Positions 31,954 to 40,871 of a stretch of 43,138 nt of DNA are shown piece after piece. The number at the start of each line of letters is the position of its first letter. Within the stretch, counting starts at the first letter, position 1. The notes below the pieces were generated by a model. It saw only the letters and a program-made list of their open reading frames with translations, was not told where the DNA came from and made no database searches. Both the position numbers and the translations under genes were made by a program. Where the stretch lies: the IMG/VR virus record IMGVR_UViG_3300014839_000018, positions 1 through 43,138 of that record, one strand, 5' to 3'. The stretch comes from a virus.

Positions 31954-33794
31954 TCCATACCCACCTTATCATTAAGATTATTTGACATAATGGAAACTTC
32001 CACGTTCAACTTCACTTTTATTTCCTTATATTGGCACATGATCCTTTTAATATTTTCCAGGATTTCTTTTAAGATTTCTTCCTTATATTTTAAATTGACT
32101 TCAAATATTATTTCATCATGCACTGGAAGAATAGGATAAATATCTAAACGTTCTTTTATCAGCCACTTGTGAACGTCAACCTGTGCATGTTTAAACAACG
32201 CAGCGGCGGAACCTTGAATCTTGAAGTCAGTCGCTGAGTAAAGTGCTTCACGAGGAACACGTAAGAATCTTCCAAAATATGTATATATTCCACCTTCTTT
32301 TTCCGCTTGTGTTGTGCAATCTTTCATAAATGCATATAGTTCAGGGTATAATTCCTTATCCCGTAAATATCCGATTTTGGTATTTTCCATTGTCAATCCC
32401 AGTGTCCTTGACGTAGTTTCAAGCCCAGCACCATAGAACATAGCAAAGCGGGCATTTTTTGCTTTGTTACGCATCGCTTTTTTTGCCTTAGGATACCATA
32501 ATTCTATTGAAGCAACTTTTCCTATTTTTAAACAGGATTTTTTCCATTCAAGTATTGTAGATTTATTTGTCAATAATGCAAAGGTAATTGCCTGTATAGG
32601 ATTAGTATATAATTCCCCGTACATTACTTCAGCGAAAGCATTATGAAAATCAAAATCGTTATCACATAATTCATAAAGCCGTTCACTATTAGTTCCTTGC
32701 ACGCCTAACCGCATTTCAATCCCGGAATAGTCAATACCAATAAAGTAATATCCTTTTCTTGGTATAAAACATTTGCGCGCCGGGACTGTGTACTGTTGAC
32801 CGGCTTTTACCTCTTTAGAAATATTTTGCATGTTCGGATGTTCGCTGGATTCTCTTCCGGTCTTTGCGCGATTAGTTATAATTGATGGGTGAAGAATATT
32901 GTTTACCGATAATTCCAAATAAGATTCAATCATCGCAGTACCTTTTGTATAGGCACGTTCTTTTTTGATACAATCTATAATAGGATTAGAAGGCAATAAA
33001 TCTAATGCCTCATTCCCTGTCAGGCTTTTCTTACCAGTTAACGGCATATGTAATTCAGTATATAATAAATGGATTAATTGTTTTGGGCTGTTTAAATTAA
33101 TTGGATGGCCAACAAGACTTTCCGTTCTTATTGTATTTTGTTCAATTTCTTTTTTCATAAAAGAAATCTGTTTAGAGGCTTCTACCTTGTCAACAGTAAT
33201 TCCCCTACGGTACATAGCAACGGTCATTTTAATTAATTCTATTTCATTAAGATACTCCTCGTACGCTGGGCTATCTTGTATGCATTTAAACATTGTTAGA
33301 AAAAGCAGGGCTATTCGTTGTCCGTCATTCGTTTGATATTCTTCCATCAACTTTTTTGGTATCTTATCAAAACTACCATATATTTTAAATGCCTTTGTTA
33401 CTTGTTTATCAATCGTCGCACATTCCGGGGAAAACCCGGCAAAAAATTCATAGCAGTAATCAAGAGACATCCTATTTGCTAAGTTATTGAGGTACTTAAA
33501 TTGTATCATTGTATCGTGTAAAGGCTTATCTTTCGCAATTATATAGCCTTCTTCAATTGTGAACCATAGCTCAAACGCAAGATTATGCGCAACGGCTTGG
33601 CACCTTGAAAACCAGAATTCTTTTAATCTTTTTTCAAAATTACCAATTCCATAATGTACTTCAGTATAACCATCGGGGTCATTACACCATGTAAACACGA
33701 CAGAAAAAATACAGACCTTCCCGATATAGGGTAAGCCAGTGGTCTCATAATCCACTGCGATTATATCCGTATCTAAAAAAGGTCTGTATTTCAT
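31950..33794 (-). CDS. Family A DNA polymerase with 3'-5' exonuclease domain
   Basis: A 614-aa replicative polymerase. Exonuclease: 'IIAVDYETTG' (D15, E17), 'AHNLAFEL' (N71, E75 where Asp is usual) and Y153-x3-D157. Polymerase: 'KTGRESSEHPNMQNIS' template contact (311-326), motif A 'YFIGIDYSGIEMRL' (D355), motif B 'NKAKNARFAMFYG' (443-455), motif C 'LPVHDEIIFEV' (D560). Between motifs A and B there is an extra stretch of ~40 residues (about 400-440). Length is compact, like other phage PolA enzymes. The Asp-to-Glu change in exo II may lower proofreading. Confidence 0.95.
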   Translation of the reverse strand: MKYRPFLDTDIIAVDYETTGLPYIGKVCIFSVVFTWCNDPDGYTEVHYGIGNFEKRLKEFWFSRCQAVAHNLAFELWFTIEEGYIIAKDKPLHDTMIQFKYLNNLANRMSLDYCYEFFAGFSPECATIDKQVTKAFKIYGSFDKIPKKLMEEYQTNDGQRIALLFLTMFKCIQDSPAYEEYLNEIELIKMTVAMYRRGITVDKVEASKQISFMKKEIEQNTIRTESLVGHPINLNSPKQLIHLLYTELHMPLTGKKSLTGNEALDLLPSNPIIDCIKKERAYTKGTAMIESYLELSVNNILHPSIITNRAKTGRESSEHPNMQNISKEVKAGQQYTVPARKCFIPRKGYYFIGIDYSGIEMRLGVQGTNSERLYELCDNDFDFHNAFAEVMYGELYTNPIQAITFALLTNKSTILEWKKSCLKIGKVASIELWYPKAKKAMRNKAKNARFAMFYGAGLETTSRTLGLTMENTKIGYLRDKELYPELYAFMKDCTTQAEKEGGIYTYFGRFLRVPREALYSATDFKIQGSAAALFKHAQVDVHKWLIKERLDIYPILPVHDEIIFEVNLKYKEEILKEILENIKRIMCQYKEIKVKLNVEVSIMSNNLNDKVGME

Positions 33795-33821
33795 TATCTT
33801 ATTCCTTTCTTTACTTTTTCT

Positions 33822-34580
33822 TTATTTCTTCTTCAGGCTCGGAGCTTTTTTAACAACTTTTTTTGCATTGACAATAGGTGCCGGAGCTTCTGCTGCGCAC
33901 GATTCAAGACCTATTTCCCGGAGGAAATCAGATTCTTCAACCGTTTGTATAGCAAATTCTTCTGCGCCGAATTCGGAATCAATCAGGGCCTTGACAGCGC
34001 CTTCGAGTGAATCCTGTTCGCCAAGGTCAATATCGTTTGCAATACAAATTTCCTGCAAAGTTTTAAACTGTTCATCAGTTCCGTCTGAACCGGAATCGTC
34101 GTCGTCAGTCATTGTAGGTGCATCGTCCGTACCAGAATCGTCCGTACCGGAACCGTTTTCGAGAACTTCGAGAATTTCAATTTTGTAATTTGTAAAGCCA
34201 TCTTTTTCAACAGATTTACACGTTGCAGAAATAAGAGGATTGGTGGAAACAATATCATTCAGAATTTCTTCGATTTCGGAAATATCTTCCGGCCATGTAT
34301 AACCCAGCGCTTCAATACGATACCGAAGAATATTAATACCTATCTGATTGTCAAGATTGTTCCCATCAAAAGCCGACTTTCCCTGCTGTTCACCATCATC
34401 AACGGTGAACTGCCATGCAACACGTACTGCGCCGGAAGCCTTTGCTTCTTTAAGGGCAGCGGAAACGCGAAAATTATAGGTATCATCCGGCAATGTTGCA
34501 AAAGGATTTCCTGTAAAATTCTTTGCCATATCCTGAACCGCGCCATTCATCTGCTGTAATTTTTTCTTAAACACTGACAT
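33822..34580 (-). CDS. DUF669-like single-stranded DNA-binding protein
   Basis: A 252-aa protein. Residues 1-140 show the DUF669/SSB layout: 'GNPFATLPDDTYNFRVSAAL', 'VRVAWQFTVDDGEQQGKSAF', 'IEALGYTWPEDISEIEEILN' and 'TNYKIEILEV'. A highly acidic linker (about 143-170, Asp-rich) follows, and then a helical region and a Lys-rich C-terminus 'KKVVKKAPSLKKK'. Genes of this type sit beside Sak4-like ATPases in phage recombination/replication modules. The acidic segment resembles SSB tails that recruit partners, but here it is internal. Confidence 0.8.
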   Translation of the reverse strand: MSVFKKKLQQMNGAVQDMAKNFTGNPFATLPDDTYNFRVSAALKEAKASGAVRVAWQFTVDDGEQQGKSAFDGNNLDNQIGINILRYRIEALGYTWPEDISEIEEILNDIVSTNPLISATCKSVEKDGFTNYKIEILEVLENGSGTDDSGTDDAPTMTDDDDSGSDGTDEQFKTLQEICIANDIDLGEQDSLEGAVKALIDSEFGAEEFAIQTVEESDFLREIGLESCAAEAPAPIVNAKKVVKKAPSLKKK

Positions 34581-34650
34581 ATTATTTTCCTTTTGTTAAA
34601 TAATTATTAAAAGTAAACATTCATCAAAATTGAGGTAAGGCTAACACTCC

Positions 34651-35544
34651 TTACCGACGCCGACCACCAACTTTTTTCTGTATACTCGCCACCACACCTT
34701 TCTTGGAAATTTCTTCCGTTTCCATTTTAAAAGTTTGTTCCTGTTTGTTTTGGAAAGCTGTTAAGATTGATTGATAACCTCCTTTTGGGTCATTGGAAAT
34801 TGGTACTGCATAAACCTGTTCACCCTTAGGTGTAATAAAAAATTCATTTGCCTGTAATGCAATTCCTGCCATTGCATATTCTGTTCCCTTTATTTGTAGG
34901 AAACGCTGTTTACCTCGATAATGCAACCAACACACGTTATCAATAACCGCACGATAATAGTCATCCGCTGGATTAGATAACAACGGGCAAATCTGGTCAT
35001 ATTTTTGTCCAGTGAATGTCGATTGCTCTTTTGTCTTTTCGTGACAAAGTACAATGAAGCCAAGACCAAGATTCATAATACGATTTTGGAAAGAACGAAA
35101 TTCCGTTTTGATAGCAGCCCAGTCCTTGCCAAAATTGTCTTCCCGTGGATATTCAATTCCATTCTTTTTACACACATAATTCATGCAAGATTGATAGGCT
35201 TCAAAACCAGTATCTACAACAACGGTCTTGAAATTCTTTTTGTCTTTTTCCAGTAAAGAAAGATACTCGAGAGCGTCTTCCCATTTTGTAATATCAAGGC
35301 GATAAATATTCAAAGCCTTGCCGCCTGGCTCAAACATAAAGAAAAGCGTATCCGGGAAAAGACTCGCAAGGGTGGTTTTTCCGATTTTCTTTTGTCCGTA
35401 GATTAACCAGGTATACGCACCAAGATTCCCCTCGGGCTTACGTTTTTCCGTAGGTAAAGACAAACGCTGGGTAACAATAGGTGTTTTTTTAATTAGCACC
35501 TTTTTTAATCCCAGCGGATGCCCTATTATTTTCCTCTGTACCAT
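34651..35544 (-). CDS. Sak4-like RecA-fold ATPase (AAA_24)
   Basis: A 297-aa protein. Walker A is 'IYGQKKIGKTT' (about 48-58), Walker B 'FKTVVVDTGFEAY' (D111), then 'GLGFIVLCHEK' matching the third strand and sensor of RecA-fold phage ATPases. Family members (AAA_24/Sak4) stimulate single-strand annealing and work with the adjacent SSB protein. The first ~35 residues are a basic extension. AAGGAG precedes ATG. The C-terminal ~60 residues are Lys/Arg-rich and may touch DNA. Confidence 0.88.
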   Translation of the reverse strand: MVQRKIIGHPLGLKKVLIKKTPIVTQRLSLPTEKRKPEGNLGAYTWLIYGQKKIGKTTLASLFPDTLFFMFEPGGKALNIYRLDITKWEDALEYLSLLEKDKKNFKTVVVDTGFEAYQSCMNYVCKKNGIEYPREDNFGKDWAAIKTEFRSFQNRIMNLGLGFIVLCHEKTKEQSTFTGQKYDQICPLLSNPADDYYRAVIDNVCWLHYRGKQRFLQIKGTEYAMAGIALQANEFFITPKGEQVYAVPISNDPKGGYQSILTAFQNKQEQTFKMETEEISKKGVVASIQKKVGGRRR

Positions 35545-35563
35545 AACTCAACTCCTTTTTAAT

Positions 35564-35911
35564 TTATCCAACTAACTGACTTGACTGTTCCAATTTTTGC
35601 AACACATCTTCTGTAAAGGTATATTTACTGCCGACCAGCTCGTTTTTCTTATATTTCGTTTCAACCCTTGCAACCAGATTAAACCCTTTTTGGTCACGTT
35701 GTGTATGTGTAATAGTAAACCCCGGATGGCTGACTACCTTTACATCAGCGCAAAGAATTGGTACTTGAATTTCATGACCGTCTTTATGTAATGTAGCAGG
35801 TATGTATTTTGATTTTGTTCTGCCAGAATCCCGCAAAGGACTTACCATCTGAAACATAAATTTATTCAGATGAGAATACCCACCGTTAAAAATTTTAGTT
35901 TTCAAGGACAA
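35564..35911 (-). CDS. Small protein of unknown function in the recombination module
   Basis: A 115-aa, beta-rich, basic protein with 'PVLCADVKVV'-like strands ('IQVPILCADVKVVSHPGF') and a helical end ('TEDVLQKLEQSSQLVG'). It overlaps the upstream gene by 17 bases and precedes the Sak4-like ATPase. Context suggests a DNA transaction role; no motif recognised. Confidence 0.6.
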   Translation of the reverse strand: MSLKTKIFNGGYSHLNKFMFQMVSPLRDSGRTKSKYIPATLHKDGHEIQVPILCADVKVVSHPGFTITHTQRDQKGFNLVARVETKYKKNELVGSKYTFTEDVLQKLEQSSQLVG

Positions 35912-36227
35912 CTCCTTTGGTAAGATAATTTGATTTTACGGAAAATCCCGGAGTATAGTACGGGTCTGTTTTTTGTAAATACTCAAGACAATCCCAGCAT
36001 TTATTTACCGCAAGTAATAAACCATTAACGGTTAATTCTTTACCAGTAAGTAAATCAGCAACACGGTTAGGGTCATTACCTTGTTTGTAAAGATTTTTTA
36101 TATAGTCAAGGTCTTTTACCCGTACATACTCCAGTGTCTTTCCTTTGTACTTACCGAAAGTAAAAACGTATTGACGCCATGCGTTTTTCTTTTCATGTTC
36201 GGCTTGTTTACTGCTCGGGAAATTCAA
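35895..36227 (-). CDS. ExoX C-terminal-like (DUF3820-type) protein
   Basis: A 110-aa protein with 'YVFTFGKYKGKTLEYVRVKD' followed by 'LDYIKNLYKQG', the FGKyKGk.l.ev...D..Yl.wl motif found at the C-terminus of exodeoxyribonuclease X and in stand-alone phage proteins. That module is thought to bind nucleic acid. The rest carries a Cys/Trp pair (NKCWDCLEYL). It overlaps both neighbours, fitting the recombination operon. Confidence 0.78.
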   Translation of the reverse strand: MNFPSSKQAEHEKKNAWRQYVFTFGKYKGKTLEYVRVKDLDYIKNLYKQGNDPNRVADLLTGKELTVNGLLLAVNKCWDCLEYLQKTDPYYTPGFSVKSNYLTKGVVLEN

Positions 36228-36583
36228 TTTGCTGCCTCGTTTCTCCGCTGTTTTCTTGCAATAAGTAATGCACCGTATTCTTTACGGAAAGGCTTAATTA
36301 ATTTATCAGTAACCCCGGCATTCTGTAAACGATTAATAAAAATCCGTAAATGTTTTTCCCGTTTGTGTGTTGTGTGGAACCGTAGCTGCTTTTTGACATT
36401 TGATAAAAGTTTCCTACACTGTTCACGCATTGACAATTCCTCATCAATAAAATTCATACGCTTTATAAGACTGGTACAGGCATAGGTTTTTCTTGATAAA
36501 CCTATAAACGTTTTTGCTTGCTCAGATAATCGTTCGTATTCTTCCTGTAATTGCTTTGCGGAAATCTTTTCAATGTTTTCCAT
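36224..36583 (-). CDS. Basic helical protein of unknown function
   Basis: A 119-aa protein, strongly helical and basic ('SNVKKQLRFHTTHKREKHLR', C-terminus 'LLIARKQRRNEAAN'). Two helix blocks around 'ISAKQLQEEYERLSEQAKTF'. Probably nucleic-acid associated by charge and position; family not recognised. Confidence 0.6.
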   Translation of the reverse strand: MENIEKISAKQLQEEYERLSEQAKTFIGLSRKTYACTSLIKRMNFIDEELSMREQCRKLLSNVKKQLRFHTTHKREKHLRIFINRLQNAGVTDKLIKPFRKEYGALLIARKQRRNEAAN

Positions 36584-36608
36584 GATACTACAACCTTTCC
36601 TAATAATG

Positions 36609-37406
36609 TTATAAAGTTTTACCAGTCAAGATACTCCACCAACCTCTTATATTACAAAAAGGCTGCATGTAGTATTTAACTGCTGTCTTACCTGTAAAGA
36701 ATTTGAATCCAGTAATATCTACAAATAATGCTACACCATTTGCAACATGGTAATTTGCTTTTGCAAAGTATTTTTTATGTGGTATATGTGAATTAAATCC
36801 TCTGCCGTGCGGGATGATAATCCAAGAGGTATATTCTTGAGTATAATAATCATCACGGGTAATTACAATATGATTAATCAATCTTGTACTTTCTTCAACA
36901 GTAAGACCTTTTAAAAATCCTTTTCTTTCCTCTTCTATAACAATAGGTATTTCACGTAGGTCTCCGAAGAGTGCTGGATATTTAATTCCGTTACGCTGGT
37001 ATGAGGTAGTGATAAATCCATCATAGGTCTTATTTATTAAGTTATCCAATATGGTAACTTCGGTAAGGTATTTTGCTTTGAAGTGCTTAATATAAAGGTC
37101 TAAGGCGCGTCGAGTATATAGCCAGTAAGAATAACCTTCCAGCCATATTATTCCGTCAAGTGAAAGCATCTTGTAAAGGTGTATAATTTCGGAAAGGTGT
37201 GCTGGACAATTAAGATAAATATCCTCAATGCAGTATTGACGAATAATAAGGTTGCTCGGTGCAAGGACTCTAGCTGCTATTATGTAAAGATTATTCCTAT
37301 TTTGCCGTATCTCTACCGTATCAGTAGCACCATATACATCGCTTTCAACCCTGTTAATTTTATCTTCCTGCCAATCAGCCAATTCACAACCGTATTTGAA
37401 AAACAT
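36609..37406 (-). CDS. Protein of unknown function in the replication region
   Basis: A 265-aa protein, aromatic-rich (many Y, W, F), without any motif I know. Segments 'PAHLSEIIHLYKMLSLDGII' and 'WLEGYSYWLYTRRALDLYIK' are helical; 'SWIIIPHGRGFNSHIPHKKY' is a His/Gly-rich loop; the end is strand-rich. GGAAAGG lies eight bases before ATG. It follows a tiny zinc-binding gene and precedes the recombination genes. It could be a replication accessory or an anti-defence protein. Confidence 0.6.
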   Translation of the reverse strand: MFFKYGCELADWQEDKINRVESDVYGATDTVEIRQNRNNLYIIAARVLAPSNLIIRQYCIEDIYLNCPAHLSEIIHLYKMLSLDGIIWLEGYSYWLYTRRALDLYIKHFKAKYLTEVTILDNLINKTYDGFITTSYQRNGIKYPALFGDLREIPIVIEEERKGFLKGLTVEESTRLINHIVITRDDYYTQEYTSWIIIPHGRGFNSHIPHKKYFAKANYHVANGVALFVDITGFKFFTGKTAVKYYMQPFCNIRGWWSILTGKTL

Positions 37407-37410
37407 ACTG

Positions 37411-37584
37411 TCAACCTTTCCTATAATAAGTACATTTTGGATTTGAGCACCAAATTAATACTTCTTTAAAGTTTGCCGCTAATTTACACCCGCAACCTTT
37501 TGGGCATAATTCTTTTGTAAAGTGCGAAAACTTACCTTTTTTCTTTATGGTAAATTTTGGCTTAATCTTTTTTATAACCATCAT
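37411..37584 (-). CDS. 57-aa zinc-ribbon protein overlapping the nuclease gene
   Basis: Starts ATG 37584 with AGGAG seven bases upstream, inside the last residues of the nuclease gene. A Lys-rich start ('VIKKIKPKFTIKKKGKFSHF') leads to 'ELCPKGCGCKL' and 'WCSNPKCTYY', five cysteines able to hold zinc. The wording (CP.Gc......CSn..C.yy) resembles short zinc ribbons found at the ends of topoisomerases and nucleases. Easily missed because of its size and overlap. Confidence 0.78.
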   Translation of the reverse strand: MMVIKKIKPKFTIKKKGKFSHFTKELCPKGCGCKLAANFKEVLIWCSNPKCTYYRKG

Positions 37585-38428
37585 CGTATAGCTCCTGAAA
37601 AAGAGGTTTGATTTTTATTTCCGGGTCTTTTCCGAGATAACATAATTTTAGGTACGGGCAGGTAAACATAGATTTACATGCACAGATATTTTTATACCAC
37701 ACCGCCCGCTCTAAAGTCTCAGAAGTTTTTTCGGTTAAGAAATTCATAAACTCTTTTATATGCTCTTCCTTAATATCAATATTCCAGCGTTTTATCCAGT
37801 GGTCAGGCTCGGCTTTAATTCCAGCCTTAATATCATTATAAACTTCCTTCGGTTTCTTTTTTGTAAAAGATGGATACCGAAAGACATCATACTCAACGCC
37901 GGTAATAAGATTTTCCTGGAGGTAATTCATTACACAATAGAACATTACCTGCCAATCATTATTCAAAACAATATCCATATCATCTTCGGATATACGGCTT
38001 TTAAATTTGTATTCGGAAAGAATACTAATACATCTACCATCAATTTTTCCCCGAAGTCTTACACCATTCGGTAATTTTACATTGTCGATAACGTACTCTG
38101 GTATGAAATGTTTTTTTGCTATTTTCGATATAGGGTATATCTTTACATATTCCTCAACAATAGCGGTTGTGGCCGCGATAATAAATTCCCTTTCCTCAGG
38201 GGTCCTCTCCTGCGGGAATGTATAGGTCGGCACGTGTTTCCCCAACCGCATAAATTCCAATAAGTGGTGTCCGTAACTACCAAGGGTCATGGGTAAACTT
38301 TCATTTACTTTTGTATAGCCCTTAGCCGCAAACAAAAATCTTTTTGGACAAGCCATATCATGTGCATACAAACTCTGTGAAATTCCTTCCACTTTCATAC
38401 TGTACTTATTAAGCGATATTGTTTTCAT
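37562..38428 (-). CDS. Cas4/RecB-like Fe-S PD-(D/E)XK nuclease
   Basis: A 288-aa nuclease. H54 in 'SYGHHLLEF', D130 in 'RGKIDGRC' and E139-Y-K141 in 'LSEYKFKS' form the PD-(D/E)XK centre. C27 in 'DMACPKRF' together with C-terminal cysteines in 'NICACKSMFTCPYLKLC' fits the one-plus-three arrangement that holds a 4Fe-4S cluster in Cas4, AddB and related exonucleases. Expected to cut or resect DNA ends next to the phage helicase and recombination proteins. Its start overlaps the UDG-like gene by 20 bases. Confidence 0.88.
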   Translation of the reverse strand: MKTISLNKYSMKVEGISQSLYAHDMACPKRFLFAAKGYTKVNESLPMTLGSYGHHLLEFMRLGKHVPTYTFPQERTPEEREFIIAATTAIVEEYVKIYPISKIAKKHFIPEYVIDNVKLPNGVRLRGKIDGRCISILSEYKFKSRISEDDMDIVLNNDWQVMFYCVMNYLQENLITGVEYDVFRYPSFTKKKPKEVYNDIKAGIKAEPDHWIKRWNIDIKEEHIKEFMNFLTEKTSETLERAVWYKNICACKSMFTCPYLKLCYLGKDPEIKIKPLFQELYDDGYKKD

Positions 38429-38909
38429 ATTTCCACTTTCTTATTTTGTTAATAGTATCAATATAAATATTACTTGTAAATCCACCAGCATCACGGATTA
38501 TCAACGGGTCGACAATAGTGAGATGCGGAACAGTTATTCTGGACTTATAGTATTTTTCAACATTTTTACCGCAAAGAATTACAGTATTGACATAACAGGC
38601 ATTTGCTACGGGCAATATGTGTTGCATACAAGTTAGAATCTGTTCTGACGTCGTTTCCAGGCTGTTTTCGCCTCGTTTTACTACTGGCCTACATAATACG
38701 ATGTTTTGAAACACGCTTGCCCTAAAATCAAGCCCTGTGTTGTCGCAAATAGCCTCAATAATTGCCAGTATTCCGGCACCAGATTTTCCGGTAATATCCT
38801 CTTCTTTTGTTGGAACGTCTAAAAGCCATAATATTCTACCGTTCTTGCAGCCTGTTTGCTGTACCTGATTTATACAATTTTTATAAAGATTACATGCTTG
38901 ACATTTCAT
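38409..38909 (-). CDS. Divergent uracil-DNA glycosylase-like Fe-S protein
   Basis: A 166-aa protein with family-4-UDG-like layout. C3-x2-C6 at the start, C73 in 'QNIVLCRPV' and C94 in 'QILTCMQHI' sit where family 4 UDGs bind a 4Fe-4S cluster. The usual GEAPG..ED..G.PF.G.AG motif is degraded to 'LLDVPTKEEDITGKSGAG' (residues ~29-46) and the HPS loop reads 'IVDPLII'. Catalytic activity on uracil is therefore doubtful; it may bind DNA or a partner nuclease. It overlaps both neighbours (RuvC-like and Cas4-like). Confidence 0.72.
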   Translation of the reverse strand: MKCQACNLYKNCINQVQQTGCKNGRILWLLDVPTKEEDITGKSGAGILAIIEAICDNTGLDFRASVFQNIVLCRPVVKRGENSLETTSEQILTCMQHILPVANACYVNTVILCGKNVEKYYKSRITVPHLTIVDPLIIRDAGGFTSNIYIDTINKIRKWKYENNIA

Positions 38910-39376
38910 AAATCACCCTTTGCCCATAATCCTATACCTATACTCGAAGCATTATGATTATTGGTAGTTTCAATTTTAAATTTTTTTGTCAGAATATTCC
39001 GTAGTTGTTCATAATTTAACTGACCTTTCCACTTCGCTGGTTTGACCAAAATTGTATATTTACAATTAAGATTTCCAACTATAGAACCGGATATATACGC
39101 TAACAGTGAAAGATTTCCACGCGCACCGGATACCTGGCTTTTAAGAGAAGCAGTATAGAACTCGGTTGATTCTATGAGGCATCCCTTAATATTGCCGGAA
39201 TACGTCATTCTAAAATGTAAACCTATAAACCGGATTAACTGCTCCTCTTTAAATTTTGGGGATATAGTATAGGTCTTAACAATATCGCCATTTTTCCATT
39301 CAGTAATAGAGGTATTAATTCCCGGGTCTACAGTAATCCATTCGCCTATTAAAAATTCTTTTATCGCCGGGAACAT
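38906..39376 (-). CDS. RuvC-like Holliday junction resolvase fold, possibly inactive
   Basis: A 156-aa protein. 'WITVDPGINTSIT' gives the first acid (D17) of the RuvC fold, 'GCLIESTEF' the second (E69), and 'NNHNASSIGIGLW' the last helix with H141. In active RuvC proteins this helix has D-x-x-D; here the second Asp position is Ser144. The fold is convincing but the active site looks incomplete, so the protein may be weakly active or only a junction binder. Overlaps both the helicase gene (16 bases) and the UDG-like gene. Confidence 0.75.
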   Translation of the reverse strand: MFPAIKEFLIGEWITVDPGINTSITEWKNGDIVKTYTISPKFKEEQLIRFIGLHFRMTYSGNIKGCLIESTEFYTASLKSQVSGARGNLSLLAYISGSIVGNLNCKYTILVKPAKWKGQLNYEQLRNILTKKFKIETTNNHNASSIGIGLWAKGDL

Positions 39377-40635
39377 ATTCCCCTCCTCAATCTGTCAAGC
39401 ATTTGTACCCTGTTTTCTTTATTTTGTAGAGATTGATAAATATCACTTTCCAAAGTATTAGCCGCGGTTAAATAAACTATATAGGAACCCTTTTCCGCCA
39501 TCACATCTACACAGCGAGCAAGCGTTTGCTTATAGGTCGTCAGTGACGCTGGAAGGGAAAAGAAAATAACAACGTCAACATTTTCCAATCTCGTACCATA
39601 TTTCCAGCAGGCTGGTTCTGCCACTAAGGTATTTAATATTCCACGATTAAATTGTAGTCTAAAATAATTTCGAGCATCGGTGCCGACTTTACCATATACA
39701 CATTTACAATTAAGTATTTTGGATATTGCTATTACTTCCTCGACATACCATGCCCATATTACTATCCGCTTACCTTTAAATTTTGTTTCCATGAGGTCTT
39801 TTAGAAACTTTAATTTTTCAGTACCGGAACATAACTGACGAATGTTTACCCAGCGTTGCCCGGCAAACTTTAAAATATCATCTCCTATCATAGCGTCTTT
39901 TTCAATTGTCTTTATGGTTTTATATGTTTCCTTACTTAGTTGTATCATAAAGGATTTTGATATAATAGTATTTTGAAGGTTTACATCCTTGAGGGTAAGA
40001 TTAGAGCAATACTTTTTTAGCATACCAGAAAGTAAAGTACGTCCTTCGGAAGTTATTTCTCTTCCATACCCGGACTGGTCTACTTTAAAATATTTGAAAC
40101 GGAATTGCCAGAAATTTATAGGCATTATTCTTTTGTCAATGAAACGAAATATTGCCCAATATCCTTCTTCTGTTTCGTCGGCAGGTGTTCCGGTAAGTAT
40201 TATACGAATAGGAATTCTTGAAGCATGTTCTAACAGGTATTGAGTAATTTTTGATGAAGGATTATTTATAAAACATTCATCCAGTATAATTGCATCCCAA
40301 TCATATTTTAAATAATTGAAGAATAAATGCGCCTCTTTATTTACAAAAAAGAAACCTGGTTTATTCTTTAATAATTCGAATTGAAAATTACGGGCCGGGG
40401 TTGTTCCTTGTGGAAAGTATACATGATAATCCGATTCAGCATTAATCTCTTCGAGCCATCCGTATATCGTGCTGTATGTCGTTACAACGAGTATACGCTG
40501 GGCCCGTATAGATTTTATATAGGTTAGGGCAGTGAGGGATTTACCAAGTCTCATTTCCCAAAACAAAGCGCCACATCCGCCCCGCTGGGATAAGTAATTG
40601 ACACCTTCAACCTGGTAGTTGCGTAGAGTTTTCAT
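39361..40635 (-). CDS. SNF2/DEAD-type DNA helicase
   Basis: A 424-aa superfamily 2 helicase. Start 'LRNYQVEGVNYL' (Q motif), Walker A 'WEMRLGKSLTAL' (about 26-37), motif II 'AIILDECFINN' (DECF, 119-122), motif III 'ILTGTPADE' (148-153). The second RecA lobe carries 'KGKRIVIWAWYVEEVIAISK', 'NTLVAEPACWKYGTRLENV' and motif VI 'YKQTLARCVD'. In motif VI the usual second Arg is replaced by Asp (LARCVD), which may affect ATP hydrolysis. Comparable compact helicases act in phage replication or recombination. It is the first gene of its transcription unit. Confidence 0.92.
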   Translation of the reverse strand: MKTLRNYQVEGVNYLSQRGGCGALFWEMRLGKSLTALTYIKSIRAQRILVVTTYSTIYGWLEEINAESDYHVYFPQGTTPARNFQFELLKNKPGFFFVNKEAHLFFNYLKYDWDAIILDECFINNPSSKITQYLLEHASRIPIRIILTGTPADETEEGYWAIFRFIDKRIMPINFWQFRFKYFKVDQSGYGREITSEGRTLLSGMLKKYCSNLTLKDVNLQNTIISKSFMIQLSKETYKTIKTIEKDAMIGDDILKFAGQRWVNIRQLCSGTEKLKFLKDLMETKFKGKRIVIWAWYVEEVIAISKILNCKCVYGKVGTDARNYFRLQFNRGILNTLVAEPACWKYGTRLENVDVVIFFSLPASLTTYKQTLARCVDVMAEKGSYIVYLTAANTLESDIYQSLQNKENRVQMLDRLRRGICSRR

Positions 40636-40772
40636 ATTGATCTTATATACGTATTAACGATTTATCGACGTGCTGTTTTTCAGCTTGTATTTAATATAGT
40701 TATTGTGTTTTAATAAAATCTACTATAAGTTTATTTTTTATAAAATTAATAATTAATAAAATGATTACCGAT

Positions 40773-40814
40773 TTATATTATTTTGTCAATCGTTGTTTTA
40801 AAAGTGAATCCCAT
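40773..40814 (-). CDS. Putative 13-aa leader peptide
   Basis: ATG 40814 with AAAGGA at nine bases, encoding 'MGFTFKTTIDKII' then TAA. The strong ribosome site before such a short ORF, in the leader of the replication operon, suggests a translated leader or attenuator rather than chance, but coding is unproven. Confidence 0.35.
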   Translation of the reverse strand: MGFTFKTTIDKII

Positions 40815-40871
40815 GATAAACGTTCCTTTCAGTACTATATATAATATAACGCGCGCGCCTGTAAAATAAAA

